Shown: piece after piece, positions 35,808 to 50,800 of the stretch | How the letters are laid out: each line of letters begins with the position of its first letter | How positions within the stretch are numbered: position 1 is the stretch's first letter | Source of the DNA: Saccoglossus kowalevskii | Lineage: Eukaryota > Hemichordata > Enteropneusta > Harrimaniidae | Direction of reading: 5' to 3' | Length of the DNA: 64,000 nucleotides | Assembly (NCBI RefSeq): GCF_000003605.2 | Contig: NW_003137821.1 | Location: 256,406-320,405 of the forward strand | Position numbers and translations under genes: made by a program | The notes under the pieces: generated by a model | The model's input: the letters and a program-made list of their open reading frames with translations, nothing else | The model's database searches: none | What the model was told of the DNA's origin: nothing

Positions 35808-38800
35808 GTAAAGTTTGATGTGTGGATAAATCGGCACAATCCTTGGTTCCCACGTGAAGCCATACAAGATCTCATCATAGTCTTGTTTACAGGTAAAGAC
35901 ATGAAGATTTGACCAAGAAAATAACATTGGAAGATCGTTGATACGTATTGAAAAAAAGTAGAGAATATAGAACTCGTTAGTATTTTCATGCAAAGAAGTC
36001 GACGTGTTGTGTAGCTTGAAAAGCATGTCTGGGACGGTAAAATGACTGTCCATACAGACAAAGCGTCTTGAATATGCGGAAGCACGTGGTCCAATATATA
36101 GACCAAAATGTCTCAAGTTGCCGTTGTAATATCTCAGCCAAGAATATTGTTATCTAAAGTGATATAACGACCACGGTTGCCCAATTTCAGACTATTAGAG
36201 CATCACATAACATGCACGAATATATTCTGTTGAATTATATTTATTATTATTTACACAATGTGCTTCTCATACTATAACGTATTGCCAGATGACATGCTTT
36301 CATGATACCTGTTCATAACCTAACCTTAATTGTGGAAGGTACTCACGTTTGTACCTTCCATGCCTTAATGGAGCCTTGGGAGTTAGGCCAGACTTTTGTT
36401 ATTACTTGTTTCGCGAACCCGCCGAATCTGCGAATGAACAGGAGCCGAAAATGAAATAAAAATATAATTTTATTGCAGCGTAATTTCTCGCACTCGTAAG
36501 CGCAAAAAATGCTAAAAAAATATTATTTTTATCTTCATTTTTTTTTTACCGTCCGCCGCATAACAAATCCAAGTTGCATTTTCGTGGGAGTATCATTATC
36601 AAATTACCAAAGTCTCGCGCAGATGAGAAACCAGGTTATACATGGAATACAATTTTATTTCATTTCTTCTCTCTGATCAATGATCTCACTTACAAATCTT
36701 TGTGAATCACGCAAATCTAATGAAAAAAAAAGAATTAATTTTATTTTTTATTCGCCCTCCTCAAAAAAATTCAGTGTTCTCCACAATCCAAAATAGCTGG
36801 TGGGTGGCCTAATTAGCATAAATTTGCATATAATTTGCCTCCATTTACATACAGCATTCTAGCATTTATGTCATGAACTGCAATACACACTAAGTTATTT
36901 ACTATTCTCTTTTTAATTTAATTGAAATTATTCTGCATTCTTGAAATGCAATTCGTGTAACCAAGAGCAAGTACAAGAGTTATAATGTAGAAAATATACG
37001 AGGTGATTTGTCCCCGACGCCAAAACAGGCGATTTTCAAAATAAAACTCATAACATTTGTGGCATCAGTACTCACCTGTGCCGACAGACGGTAAGATGCA
37101 TTTACGCATGTACGGTCACGATACGTTGCGTTTTCACACGTTTTGGAATTCAAGAAAAAATGCTAGCAATCGGCAAAATAAAAGAATCTGCTATGTTCTC
37201 GAAAGATTAGACAATAAAGAATGGATAAATTGAAAAAAGTACCTGGAAAAGATAACTAAAATATTATTCAATTACAAATACTCGCGGTAAACTAATCCGG
37301 CAGCCATGTTTGATGTTTATTACTGCTTTCCGAATTCAGTACACGAACACCCAGAATGCGCTGTTCCCCTATGCAACTTAGATACTAAATCGTTACAGTG
37401 CCAACAGCGGTGGGTGGCCGACGGTCACCAGTTTGCCTTCTCCATGCTATTTTCACAATGAAAATCGAGTGAACGTTGTAAATATGGCTAGAATTTTAAT
37501 TTTTGTTCATGTACATGCAATCTGCTAATATATTTGTTTATTTTCTGTGCATATACATTTCGTTCGTATATACTTCTTTCTTTCGTGATCGGAAGACCAT
37601 TATTAAAAATACAGCTGTAAATTCAAACCACTGTAGTTGCGTATTGTAAGCAATAAGTGGCAACAATGTCGGGCGACAATGAATTCAGGCGATTGACACA
37701 TTGCCATGAATAAACTTGATAACTGCTTGCAGACTTCCAGTGGTCATTGTTTATGTCTGGACTCTTGAAACAATAGCAAAATAAAGGGTTGGGCAACTAC
37801 TCTTTTGTTTAGGCTTGGGAAGAACAATGCAAGCTTTTTACAAATAATTTCAGCTGGATGTACGTTGGTGGGCGGGTGTTGAGAGTTACTAGGCGACCGT
37901 AAAACTTGATGGCCCACCGAAAACCTCTTCTGGAGAACACTGAAATTGCCTTATAAAAACTCGCGAAACAAGGAATACAAAAAGTCTGGCCTTATTAGTA
38001 AATGAACAAATACATTCCATAATTTGTGCAGAAATTGTAACTCATTATTTTTGAGATATAAAATAACTTTCACAATCTCGATAGAACTTAAGAAGTTACA
38101 CTGTAACCATCCCACCCATATCAGAAATACTGGTTAGTTATTTTGAATAATGATTTGAATTGACTAAGAAATCATAAATGTGTGTATACATATAGATGTT
38201 TATTCAATGACTCAACACCGACTAGAAATACTGTGGAATACTTTATTTTCACTGGAATTAATTTTCGCTAAAAAGGCATTTTGAATGTTCTGTATGGAAT
38301 TTATTTTCACTGATTTTTGACAAGTTTAATGTGAAATATAGGAAAAAAAGTATATTCGCTGGATTTTATTTTCACGGAATCATCCTTCAGCGAAAATAAA
38401 TTCCAAGCGAAAATAAAGTATTCTACAGTAGTAACATGGATAACATTTGGAAATGATAGACTTGTTTCATAATAAAGTTGGATAAATTTTAAGAAAACTA
38501 ACAACTAATTTTAAGCAAGCAAATAAATAAATAAAAAAAAATCTAAACACATTAAATTAAACGCGACTAAATTTGACCACAGTTATGTTATTCACATTCA
38601 CCGGTATAATCAGTCATGTAGTTGCAACTGTTGACTAAAGTTAGGTCACGGTTACTAAAAAAGAGTAACCGTGGATAAGTTAACCAATAGTTGTCAGTTG
38701 GAATAAAACACATTTAACTATATTTGGCTTTGTCATTTTAATTTACTAAGCCTGTGCTAAGGAGCTGTGCGTAAACACTACTTACAATTAAAATTACAAT

Positions 38801-41800
38801 GGGGATAAAAAAGACGGATAAAGGAAATCAAGGTTAAAGGTTAAGCCTGATCCAACAACAAATTTACCTACTTGATTAATTTAAAAGGACAAGAGAATTA
38901 AAAAGATGGATTTATAAACAACAATAATAGAAAAAAAATGTGCAGGTGTATATTGCACCTAGAAATCATAAAGGACGATCTGTTTTTTCTCTAAAATTGG
39001 CAGCGTAAAAGTTGTGCTGTGTCTTAGAGGAAAAATAAAACTGATGTGAACACACTACTATTAATAATATTTATTTATTTGCATCTTTATAAATACCGTA
39101 TTTCTATCAGTACAGTAGCAATAAAAGTATAACAAAGTATAATAATAATAATGAAATAATAAAGAAAGAGAAAATATTATCATGTTAAGTATAAAAGTAA
39201 AATGTAATGTGTTAAATTTTTTTACTAATAGTAATAAGTTTAATAATAATAAAACTAAGACTAATAATAATAAAATTTAAAGCTATCAACTATTTATTCT
39301 TTCTTGAACGCTTTGTAAATAAACTGAAACCTTTATAATTTCACATACATCTGCACTGAGTAATCGAATGAATGTATTGGGCAAGTGTGAATTGGAGGTG
39401 TGGCTATGCTAATGAGTGTTGTTAATCACTTGCATAGCCTATGGCGCAACCTGTTTCAGCGGTCCAACATCACGTGACTTTGATTGACAGTAGTTAATTA
39501 TTCAAGATTAGTAGCGCGTCACTTTCTCCGATTCATGTTTTTGACTTTATTCGTCAAAATCTCAACTCGTACACTATTTATTGTCATAAATACTACACAC
39601 AGTCACTGCTGTGATATTCATAGTCGCATGCATCCACTTTGGCATGACATAATTAACCTGTAAGTTCGAGAAAACGCGCTATTACCGAGGCTTGGCTGGA
39701 GCTGTTTACTACAGCGTGACAAGCAAGGAAATAATCCCTATTGTTTAGGACCGTATTTATACTATACCTGGGCCTTTAAGTAAATCTTTAGCGTCTGTTG
39801 TGTTTTCATTCAAATCTAAATTCTAATGTACTGTGTTGTGTTGTGTTGTCATTTGGGCATGAACCTTCACTTCAAACCAGGACTACTAGTACCTGGCTTG
39901 TCTGCAAACAGTATACAGCACATAATTATTCGCTAGGTTTAAATTTGTCCATTTCTCTGCTAATAAGTAAAGTATGCTAAATTAAATACATGTGGACATG
40001 CATGTGTAAAATAACAATAGAACTCATTGTTTCACTGGCAAATTCATAAATATAAAACACAGTGAATATGCTCAAAACATCAAAATAGTGAAATTAAATG
40101 TCAGTGAAAATAAATGGTTTTACAGTAACTTAAAATCAGGCCATCAGCTGGCTTTGTTTGTTTGTTAACTCATAAAAACGCTAGTGTCAACACTGTTATT
40201 TTGTTGTACAAATATTAGATAATCTGCTGAAATGTCTGCTTGAGTTCTGACTTAGTAAAAATACCGGTGTCTGAGAATTGAATGCTGGCCTTCCACCTAA
40301 TATTTTGTGTAGTTCATCCCAAAATGGCATAGTTTTTGGAACCGCACTGCTTCTGTTGTTGTGCTCAGTCACTTCTCTGTACTTAAAGTACTATACGTAA
40401 AGTTTTGATCTTCCGTTGACATTGTAATGACGTCCTGTCCAACCCCTTTTCAGCCGCTTTTTCTGCAATCAGAACATAGACATTCCTAGACATTTCGTCC
40501 ATCATTCTTTGATTATTAGATTCTCTCCATACAAATATCAGTAATCTTGCTTCTTCGTCTAACCAGTTCGACGTTCGACCTGTAACCTCTGACGCCATCT
40601 TGTGTAATGACGAGCATAAGTAAGTCAGTGATTGAGGGCGTTTGGCCATCGTATTGTGTTCACATGGCACATAGCGTTGTGCAAGAGCCGGTGTGAACAG
40701 CGTTTAGGATCTGGTCCACCCCGTTGACGACAGTGTCAAAAACGCTGATGCCTAAACGGCGTATTCTGTTCACAACATTTTAACAATATTCTCAAATAAA
40801 AGGCATTGTAACAACGGCTTATTTCGTCCAGTGAGAACACCACTATTGTCATCAATAATTTCAACTTGTTCTTTGTAGTATGTTACTAAAAAATATACTG
40901 TGGAATACTTTATTTTCGCTGGAATTAATTTTCGCTGAAAAGGCTTTTTGGGCGTTCTTTATGGAATTTATTGTCACTGATTTTTGATTAATTGAATGTG
41001 AAATATAGGAAAAAAAGTATATTCACGTTATTTTATTTTCACGGAATCATCCCTTCAGCGAAAATAGCGAAAATAAATTCCAAGCGAAAATAAAGTATTC
41101 TACAGTAAGACATATTTAGGTATGTTACTCCACACAATTGATGGTTTTGAAAGCAAGGTAAGCGAGCTATATGCCATCTTTAAGGGACAAATATTAAGTT
41201 ATGCTCGTAATGTAATTTTGTTAACACTAGTTGCTGCAGTATCCAGTGATCATTAGGTGTAGTAATGCCATTATGAATGTTAGGTATAAATGTCAATTTG
41301 AATATGCAATTTTTTCACATGAATTATGCTTGAAACAATTAGAGCTATTGGAGGTTTTATTTGGACATGGGGGGGGGGGGAGAACTACAACTACTCCGGA
41401 ACAATTTTAAGTTTTTTTTTAAACATTTTTGGGAATACCCGATCAAAGACATGATAGTGGGGAATGGTAGACATAGTAACAAATCATGCTAGTTTAGCCA
41501 ATAATTTCTAGCCCTTTGCCACTGAAAACATAATTATAGTACATTATCACTATGAAAAATTTAAATTTATGAATTTATTTGCATACTTTTACTAATATCA
41601 ATGTTGAAATTCCTGAATTCTAAGGATGTACACTCTGGAAATATTTGAATGAAGGTTATATCGTACAATGAATGTTATTCAGATTGTTATAAGCCCTTGA
41701 TTAACTTGGAGGTAACACAAGAACAAAAACAGACAAAAATTGATTTTTGCAATGTCGAATTTGAATTGCCGGTTCAGCGGCATATCTCCAATAAAACCCA

Positions 41801-44800
41801 TATTACATTTATCACCGACAAATTAAACAAATTAATACTACCGGTATATCGTGAACCTGATATTTTGACTGTTTAAAAATATTACACAGACTGACTAAAC
41901 TGGAGGATGGAGGTTTGTGTCTTCTGTCCTACTTATTTTGCAATAACACAACTGTAATCCATTAGCAACACAATATAGTAGTGTGCAATAATTTGTCTTT
42001 TGCACATTTTTTAATGACAATTGCTACATTCACACGACAGCATTTTATTGGAGCCTACGACTCAAAAATGGCCGTGTATACGCGTTCAGCTCGAGCCGGC
42101 TCAAGCCAGGCTCGGCTCCAATATACCCACAGGGTTGAGCCCCGACAGGGTTGAGCCCCGACATGGCCCGACTGTGTATACGCAGGGACCAATTATCGGA
42201 GCCCAAATCATGCCCTCAATCGTCTTCTTCAAGTAACCTTTCATTTCAATTATGGCAGAGGCAACATCGTTTGTAATTTCATGCAATATCTGGCTTGATG
42301 AAGAGTTACGCGTCCTAATATATATTTGGTAGAGTAAAGAAATACTGCGATAGATTGGCAGAAAAATTAAATACAAAATTATGCGACAAAAACTTGAACG
42401 ACTGAACAGATCCAATGGAAATTGAAGAAACTTTTTAAAGACACCAAAGATAAAAATCATAGAAGCGGCCATGGTACGGTGATGTGTTTCTAGTAGGTTT
42501 AGATTGACAACTGTTACACATATCAAAACACTTACAAAATGGTAATTTTGCATGACAATAACTTGAGCGAATGGGCTGTACACATTTTAGCTGCTGTGTT
42601 TTCTGTTTATTTCAGATACTATTACCTAAATCATAACACCAGTGCATTGTCTTTTCTAACTACCTCCATGCTCAGACTTGTGACCTTCCTTTTTTTTTTC
42701 CTCCCAGCTCAACAGCATCGTGTCATGTAAAGAAACAACATAAGCACGACACCAAAATTGTTGTCAGCCATGTTTTTTTTCATACTAATTACCGGTATTT
42801 AAGGGCACTGTTCCGTTCGGCTCTGATCAAACTAAATTGAACTCTGGCAGTTCTCGGCTCTCTAACCCCCCCTCCCCCCGACCATGTGAACGCATTGGAG
42901 ATGATCCCCTGTTAAACTGTGGGAGGAGCAGTAGTTCGGCTCTGATAGAATGCTGCCGTGTGAACATAGCATATAATTGCAGAGTGTTTTACTTCCATGC
43001 AGTTACTAAGTACACCTCTCATTAATACAGTTATCTATTCGGTTAACTAATCCAGGGTCCTATAAATGAACAAATTGTGAAATATCATGGTATGGTGCTT
43101 TGTTTAATATCAGTGTTCATTCAGTATAATGTAGACGATAAATTAGCTTCCCATGATGTTGTGGAATGTTTCAGAAACTGATTTTATGCAACATATTTTA
43201 AAGCACTACATTTTGTCGCAGCGAATCATGTTCGAAATGAGGCATATGTAAAAAAAAAAATTAGTGTAAAAACATTAATGAACAGTTGTGACTATTTAAC
43301 AAACTACATAGATGCCAATACTTTAGGTGACTAACTTAGTGTTATTATCGTATCAGAATATTTGAGGCAGATTCACATGCTGGATTGTGGATGGGGAGAG
43401 GGTTAAGTGTGACCCCCACCCCCCTCCATATGCTAAGCAACTTAATATGCAATGCAAATTTTTATTAAAATATAATTGTACATAATGAAATCTGTTAGAG
43501 ATGTGTGTACGTTTGACTTTGAGGTTAAACGCCATTGTCAGTAAGCTGTGAACATTCACTCTGACTTATTGAATTTTTACACTGCCATCGGCCGTGTAGC
43601 CACTGTAGTCCAAAAAATAAGCTTGGTACAAATTGGTTGCCTCTACTTGTGTTTTAAAAAAAAACTTAGTCATTGTGTTTGCTTGCTGTTTTGTTTTTTA
43701 CCCCCCGTGGTCACATATATCCTAAGTTACTACCCATTTAACACAAATTTAGCCTTGCCCCCCATAATCACTATTTTATAGACCCCCTGCCGTGATGCTG
43801 TTTTAAGTCCCTCCCTGGGCAGGTTTGATCCGGTGTAAATGCATCAACTCTTGGCCAGCTTGTTATAAATGATTTTACATCGACTGTGATTTCCGCAGGG
43901 ATATACCCTCTTTTGGAATGCGTTCTTGAAGAGATTAGTTCAGTCAAGTATTAGCACTTTGAAGGATCAGCTACCGGGCTAAGAGTCTCAAATCGAGAAA
44001 CAATTGGAATGCTTGTATACCTGTGCTGCTTTTCTCAATACAATTGCGAATCTAGGTCCAAATGTCACTGGTTAAGTTTATCTAATTGTTAATTTTGGTT
44101 GCTGTTGCCGGTTGTTTTAAAAGTGAAAGTGAAAGCTATTAGTGGAATGTTAATGTAGCCTGGGAAACAGGATTGGGTAGTTGCACGGAGAATTACAATT
44201 AATTATATTGTTTCTCTGCTCTGTACTGCCCTCAGTTACTTTGCTCTATTAGAATTGCGTCTCTGGTAAAATTTTTCATTCAATTCATTCAATGACACTT
44301 TAAGCTTGCACTAATCTGATCTGACTTGTGACTGTATTTACGTAAACACACCCGATTGAAGAAATACTTGTAACGAAGATAATCGTGTGTATGATGCAAT
44401 ATCAGTAACATAAAACTGTTCTATATGACATCTCTCGGCAGCAAATCTGATTGGTCCTTTGATATTGTCGCATCACCAACTAGTCGCCTCCGAAAATGGC
44501 AAAATATAGCTTATCTAGAATATTTTTTTTCATGGTAAATGTTTAAAATACTGTAAAGGGGGAAATTATTCACTGGGTTTTAATTTAGCTTATTTCGCTG
44601 ACTGGAAAATGCGCTAAATTAAAACCCAGTGAATATGTAAAATTTAGCATAGAACACATTATCTAAATGACGAAACCGTGAATTTAAAACCCACTGAATA
44701 TGCCTGAAATGGTAAATCAGTGAAATTTAAACCCAGTGAAAATTAGTCATTTTACAGTATGATTAATCTAAAGGTCCTTGCTAAGTACTGTAAAATACTT

Positions 44801-47800
44801 TATTTCCGCTTAGAATTAATTTTCGGTATTTCGCTGAAGGAATGATTCATAGAAAATAAAATCGAGCGAATATACCTTTCTTCCTATATTTCATATTCAA
44901 CTCGTCAAAAATCTGTGAAAATAAATTCCATACAAAACACCCAAAAAGTCTTTTCAGTGAAAATTTATTCCAGCTAAAATAAGGTGTTTTACAGTACATG
45001 TACCTATAGTTTTATGCATTCTCCAATGTGCATTTTTGTTATGAAGTTTCTTTCGAGGATTTCTTCATTTCTACTTGTCCCTACCATGGCAACACATGAA
45101 ATTTTTTCTTCACTGAACCACTGCTACTGCTTGCCAGGTTTATAGCCAAAAAATAGAAAGTGCCTGTCTAAAAACTCCATCGAAATGATAGCATTCCCCA
45201 ACCACAGATTTACAATCAATTTTTTGTTAATGTTTATGGTTATAATTTACAGGTAATTTTCAATCAAAATTTGACAGGTTTGCCTGTCTAATGAAATTCT
45301 GTCTAAAATGACAGGTAGATGGGTGGTTGGGTAAAGCCTGCTGCTTGCTGATTGGCTGTTGAAATGTGTGAAGACCACAGATAGAACTTGTCCACTATTT
45401 AGTTTGTTTATTATGTTTTCAATATACTAGTACATTGATGGTTCAAAAAATGAATTATTTGGTTATTCACAGCCAATAAACTGTCTGCAATGTACGTTCA
45501 AGAAATAGCGATCCTATATGCAAATGAATAAAATGCGCTATGAAGCTTATTATACTTGCAAACAAATAACGACTCAGTATCTGCAGCGGAAAAGCTCGAA
45601 ATGTATACATGTGATAAATAGAATATCAAAATTTGTGGCCGTGTTATATCATGTTTTAACTCTTATAAGTTTCTCGCCAAAGGCTTGAAACGTATAAAAA
45701 ATGGCTACACTTGTTCTCATGTGTCTCTCATTAGATATTCTCTATAGCCGTATCGTTTCACAAAGTGTGAAATGGGAGAAGTCTGGAACTGGATCGGAAC
45801 AACTATAATTTCCTCTTAACCTTTCACTATCGGTTCCCTATTTGCCGTCACAAATTTACAAAATATCCCTGTTCATAGTCTGCAATTTCCTTCAATAGCA
45901 AAAAATTGTTTGAGTAAAAACTGAAAATTTACTCAAATTTATTCTGTTGGCTCCAAAATTAGGGTTCATTTCCAGAAATATTAAAGAATATCAGAAAAAA
46001 AGCGCAGAAAAATTTGGGCGAGAAAGTCTGGTGGTGAAAACGTGAACACATTGTCTGATTATGCTGTTTAATTTCCCATTCATTTTGGCTCCTCTCTGTG
46101 AAACCTTTCAGCAGACGATGTTTCAGGCCAAAAGTCAGTTAACACCTTTCACAAAATTAACCCTTGTAAAAAAAAATTTTTCTTTCAAAAATGTTGATTA
46201 ATATCTACAGCCAATTGGAAAAATATGTCCACATTACAAAGAAATTAGAAAAAATTACCTAAAAATGGGCAAAAAATTTACGTGGGAAAAATTATAATTA
46301 AGAAATGTTATTTCATTGCAAGTGACGCCTTGAATCTACTGTATTTGAATAATAAATGCATCGTAAATAACAAATGAATGACATTAAAAGAAACCTAGTC
46401 ATTTTGTGGAACGGTGGATACAATGCTTATATCATTTTTTCTAAATGACGTCACTAATCATTACGTTGTGTCATAATTATACTTGAAGATGTTTAATTTG
46501 AAAGACTAAAGTAGAGAAAGATGTAATGATAAATTGTGTCGTTGAAATAAATTCTGAAGGGCCACAAAAATCATTCTTGGGATTCAAAAAATGTCACAGT
46601 AAAAAAACATTTTTTGGATTGCCTCCATCCATTTTAAACATTTACCATGAAATAAATTCTGAAGGGCCACAAAAATCTTTCTTGGGATTCAAAAAATGTC
46701 ACAAATATGTCACAAAAATGTCACAAATATGTCACAAAAATGTCACAAATATGTCACAAAAATGTCACAAATATGTCACAAAAATGTCACAAAAATGTCA
46801 CAAATATGTTACAAAAATGTCACAGTAAAGAAACACATTTCGGATTGCCTCCATATGTCTGCATACATCCGCGTTTGAAGCGTTTGAATTGTTTTACGTG
46901 CTGTACCTAGTTTTATGATTACATTAGTACTATTGTTTATAATATCTCTTAGTTGTTACTGGCGTAATTGATACAGTACATTATATAGGAACTCCAAATT
47001 TAATCACCATCTGGCATACACATGTATAGGGTGTATTGATATACCTAGCGTATTACTGTGTTTACGTTACATATGTGCTGCATATTGTTAATCCATTGCA
47101 GCGGGATTAACGCTGTTGCACTCCTGCACATTAGGGCTGGCTCGGTTTGTAACCAAATTAGACGCATATTAGTTGATCAGCCGAAAGGCATGCGTTTAAA
47201 TATGTCTTCTTATACTACGATGTTATTTGTAAATGATGTCAGTAATACGCTTGAACACCGTAAATTAAGTACTGTGGAATACTTTATTTTCGCTGGAATA
47301 AATTTTCGCTGAAAAGGCTTTTTTGCCGTTTTTTATGGAATTTATTTTCACCGATTTTTGATGAGTTTAATGTGAAATATAGAAAAAAAAGTATATTCGC
47401 TGGATTTTATTTTCACGGAATCATTCTTTCAGCGAAAATATATTCCAAGCGAAAATAAAATATTCTACAGTACTTCGTGTATTTAGTTTCCATGGTTTCT
47501 GTAGTTTTGTGTTCCTTGGCAGGAAACTAACTATTGTTTTAAATGTTCACATGGATTTAGTTTAGCGAATTTTACTTATCAATAAAAATTAGTGAAATTA
47601 AAAACCAGCAAATAATAAACGTTAACAGTATTATTTGAATTTGTTTTATTATTATCACATGACTAGGGAATCCTGATGATCAAAATAAGTCACATATTAC
47701 TGTAAAATCTGTATTAGAAGCCGCGGCTTCTATTAAAATGGTACAATACAACAGAGAGGATGCGGCTTCTATTAGAGCATCTACACATATGAGAAATGAT

Positions 47801-50800
47801 GAATTTTTGATTCCCAATTTTTTAAAAAAATGGGTGCGACTTCTATTAGGGATGCGACTTCTAATACAGATTTTACGGTAATAGTCCAACACCCATGCAA
47901 TTGTGCGCTTTTAATAGAGTAAATACAGTACATTAATTATTCTACTAGACAGATGGGTACACTGGTGGTTTGATGTGGTGTATTAATATAATGCGCAGTC
48001 TGAGCGTAGCCTATATAAATCATCTTAAATGGGTTTGCATTCACGTAAGTGTTCTGTACTTCCAATAAAATAATGGTTTCTCCAGACGTTAATAGTGTAA
48101 TATTGCAATGTTGGTACTTGGATAAATAGCTCTGACAAGGACGGAGTGATTCCTACATTTGAAATCGACTATCAAAAGCTGCATCCCTAATAGCAGGCTG
48201 CATCCATTCTTTTTGAATATTTAAGAATCAAAAATTCTCTATTTCTCATACGTTTTGATGCTCTAATAGGCGCAACATCCCGTCTGTTGTATTGTACCAT
48301 GTACCGGTAGACGCAGCTTCTAATACAGATTTCACAGTACACTTCTCATTAACATTGTCTGTACGTGTTTCTGATAGTTTGACAATTGCAATGTGTTACA
48401 CGTCTATCTATGGTGACTTAGGTTTGCATATAAATTATATGTCTTTACCGAGTACATTAAAACTTTGCACACATTACGCATTCGTACATATGAGACTCTT
48501 GTACATGCTCATTTCAATTTAGGCTTAATGATTCAAATTTTGAAATGTACATTCATATACATATATCATCTTAGAATGTAAACGTATATATTTATTACTC
48601 AAACTTAGATAACTTGTCATTATTTATCCTGGTTTAACCTTTTCACCACCAGACTTTCTTGCCCAAATTTTTCTACACTTTTCCCTTATATTCTTAAATA
48701 TTTTTGGAAATGAACCCTTATTTTAGAGCCAACAGACAAAATTTGAGTGAATAAACCTTTTTTCCTATATTTTACATTCAACTTGTCAAAAATCAGTGAA
48801 AATAAATTCCATACAAGACACCCAAAAAGTCTTTTCAGCGAAAATTAATTCCAGCTAAAATAAAGTATTTTACAGTATTTTGTGATGAAAAGAGGAAACT
48901 GGCTGATAAAACTTTTATTTTCATTACATTATTATCATTTTATTACCATTACTGTGTTATGTTGTGACCTATTTTCTTTTCTCTACTATATTCATGCTAA
49001 ATTATATAAACAGTTATTTTCTTTCTGAAATATTCATTGCATGATTGTATCATTAATTATTTATTCCAATTTTCAACAAGCAAATTTTCACTGACATCTG
49101 CTCAAAAATGATGTATACTATTTGACATTGCCGTGTTCAGGTGCAGTTCTGGTTGTCTCCATTCCCGAAAGGTTTGATTCATCCATGTGGAACTCGTATA
49201 TGAATTATTATTACAATCATTGTAAAAATTGACATAATAGGAAAGTACGAGAAATCTACTATTTATACGGATTTATTTTTTGAACGAGCGATTAAAATTG
49301 ACAATGACGGGATCATCCACAAGTGTAGCATTGTCATGTATGCATTGTATTCTATTGCAGGTCTACAAAGGTTTGGATATAATAACAAATAAAGTGCCAG
49401 CAGCCGAGCGTCAGCAGTGCCCTCACCATATGATAGATTACGTGGACCCGCTCGGCAGATACACGGTCGTGGATTTCCGTAACAAAGCCGTGCCAATTAT
49501 ATCCTTTATAGTAGTGTCATCCAGAATTGACGGTAATTCCACTTTTAAAAGCGATTTCCCAGGGACTGTGTATTGTCATGTGTTAGTTAAATTTTCCCTC
49601 CCAACATTGTGAATGCAGTGATTGTCCCTTCCCCCCCCTCAAAAATATCATACCCATGCTAATTGTCGCGACAATAGAATATCTTATTTATCATTATTGT
49701 ATTAATTGTTTTAGAATAAGAGTTCTATTTATTATTCATCAAAATTAAGTGAAGAGGTGGCCACTATGTTGAACATTTTCCGTGGAGAACCCTTATTCGG
49801 TGTCCGGCAACGTACACAGCTACTTGATTTTACGCCCTGCATACAGCATTGGTGCTTATAATCTACAAATAGCGAAGTAACTAAACTCTAAAATTAGACT
49901 GTGTTTTCACTGAATCCGCGTTTCACAATGATTCAGCATTTGACATGTAACACACCTCAAAGTACAGAGGTCGTACTACACTGACCTACGTATGACCTGT
50001 AAATATGAAATAGTGGACATATTTCAAAAATATAAGAGGTCAGAAAAAGGTTGTCTAAGTTCATGCATCAATGTGTGCGCGGCGATTGCCCAGTCAATTG
50101 TGGCACGGAAACGGTAGGGTGGGCGGAGTTCAGATGGGGTTGTTGGGATGGGTTGGCAGCGGTGGTGTGTGTGTGTGTGTTTGTGTTAAGGGACAGACGA
50201 ATGAGAAGAAATGACAACTGTTCATTTTGTGGAGGCTTTCTATATAAAATGTGTATTTCATGCTTTCTTAAATATGTATTTAATAATTTATTTTTCATAA
50301 ATTTAATTTTTTTCAATTTTATTTATTAGTTATTTTATAAGGGTAGTTTTTGGAAAGCGAAAATAAGTTAAACCCACATAAATTCATTATTTTTCAAAAA
50401 TGTTATCATTATACAATGGATCAATGAGATTTGGTCCAAAAATGCATAAAAAATATTTACAAAATGTTTCACCAAAAGAATATACATGTAGCTTTCGATA
50501 ATTAATAGAGAAATGCTGTTTCTAATACTTTCTAATAACTTTAGACATCAACACTGGCCAAGCTGGATTTATAGTTGTGAATCTGCTCTAAAAATAAAAT
50601 GTAATAATGCAACAACCCTTTAACCCTAGGTTTATGTAAATGGTTGAAATCACCTCTTATATGCATTGTTTTTTATTTGAAAATTATGTTTTTTTTTCAA
50701 TTTTTTTTTATATTATCTGTTACCCAGAATCCTTCCAGTAATCACACCATGAACAAATAAGTATATTTTGAGATGGCTGAATTGTTAAAAACTATATTGG

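Larger units (their letters stand above)
35808..49360 (+). other. TRIT1 intron 1, transposon-rich
   Basis: A 13.5-kb GT-AG intron ending in TCTATTGCAG. It contains a Harbinger-like element, full or partial members of MITE families A, B, C and E, a Myb/SANT gene fragment, a TIR element at 42022-42971 and a TGTCACA array, all listed separately. AT-rich simple stretches such as 39060-39290 lie between them. No further TRIT1 exon is expected, because exons 1 and 2 align to human without a missing residue. Confidence 0.85.

Noticed and set aside
46526-46910. Open frames with repeating [10 protein letters not shown]-type peptide
   Set aside because: A by-product of the 11-bp TGTCACA repeat, open in three frames.
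49499-49620. Extension of TRIT1 exon 2 to a GT donor near 49531
   Set aside because: It would add residues with no match to TRIT1 and would break phase with exon 3, while the AT-AC solution aligns exactly.
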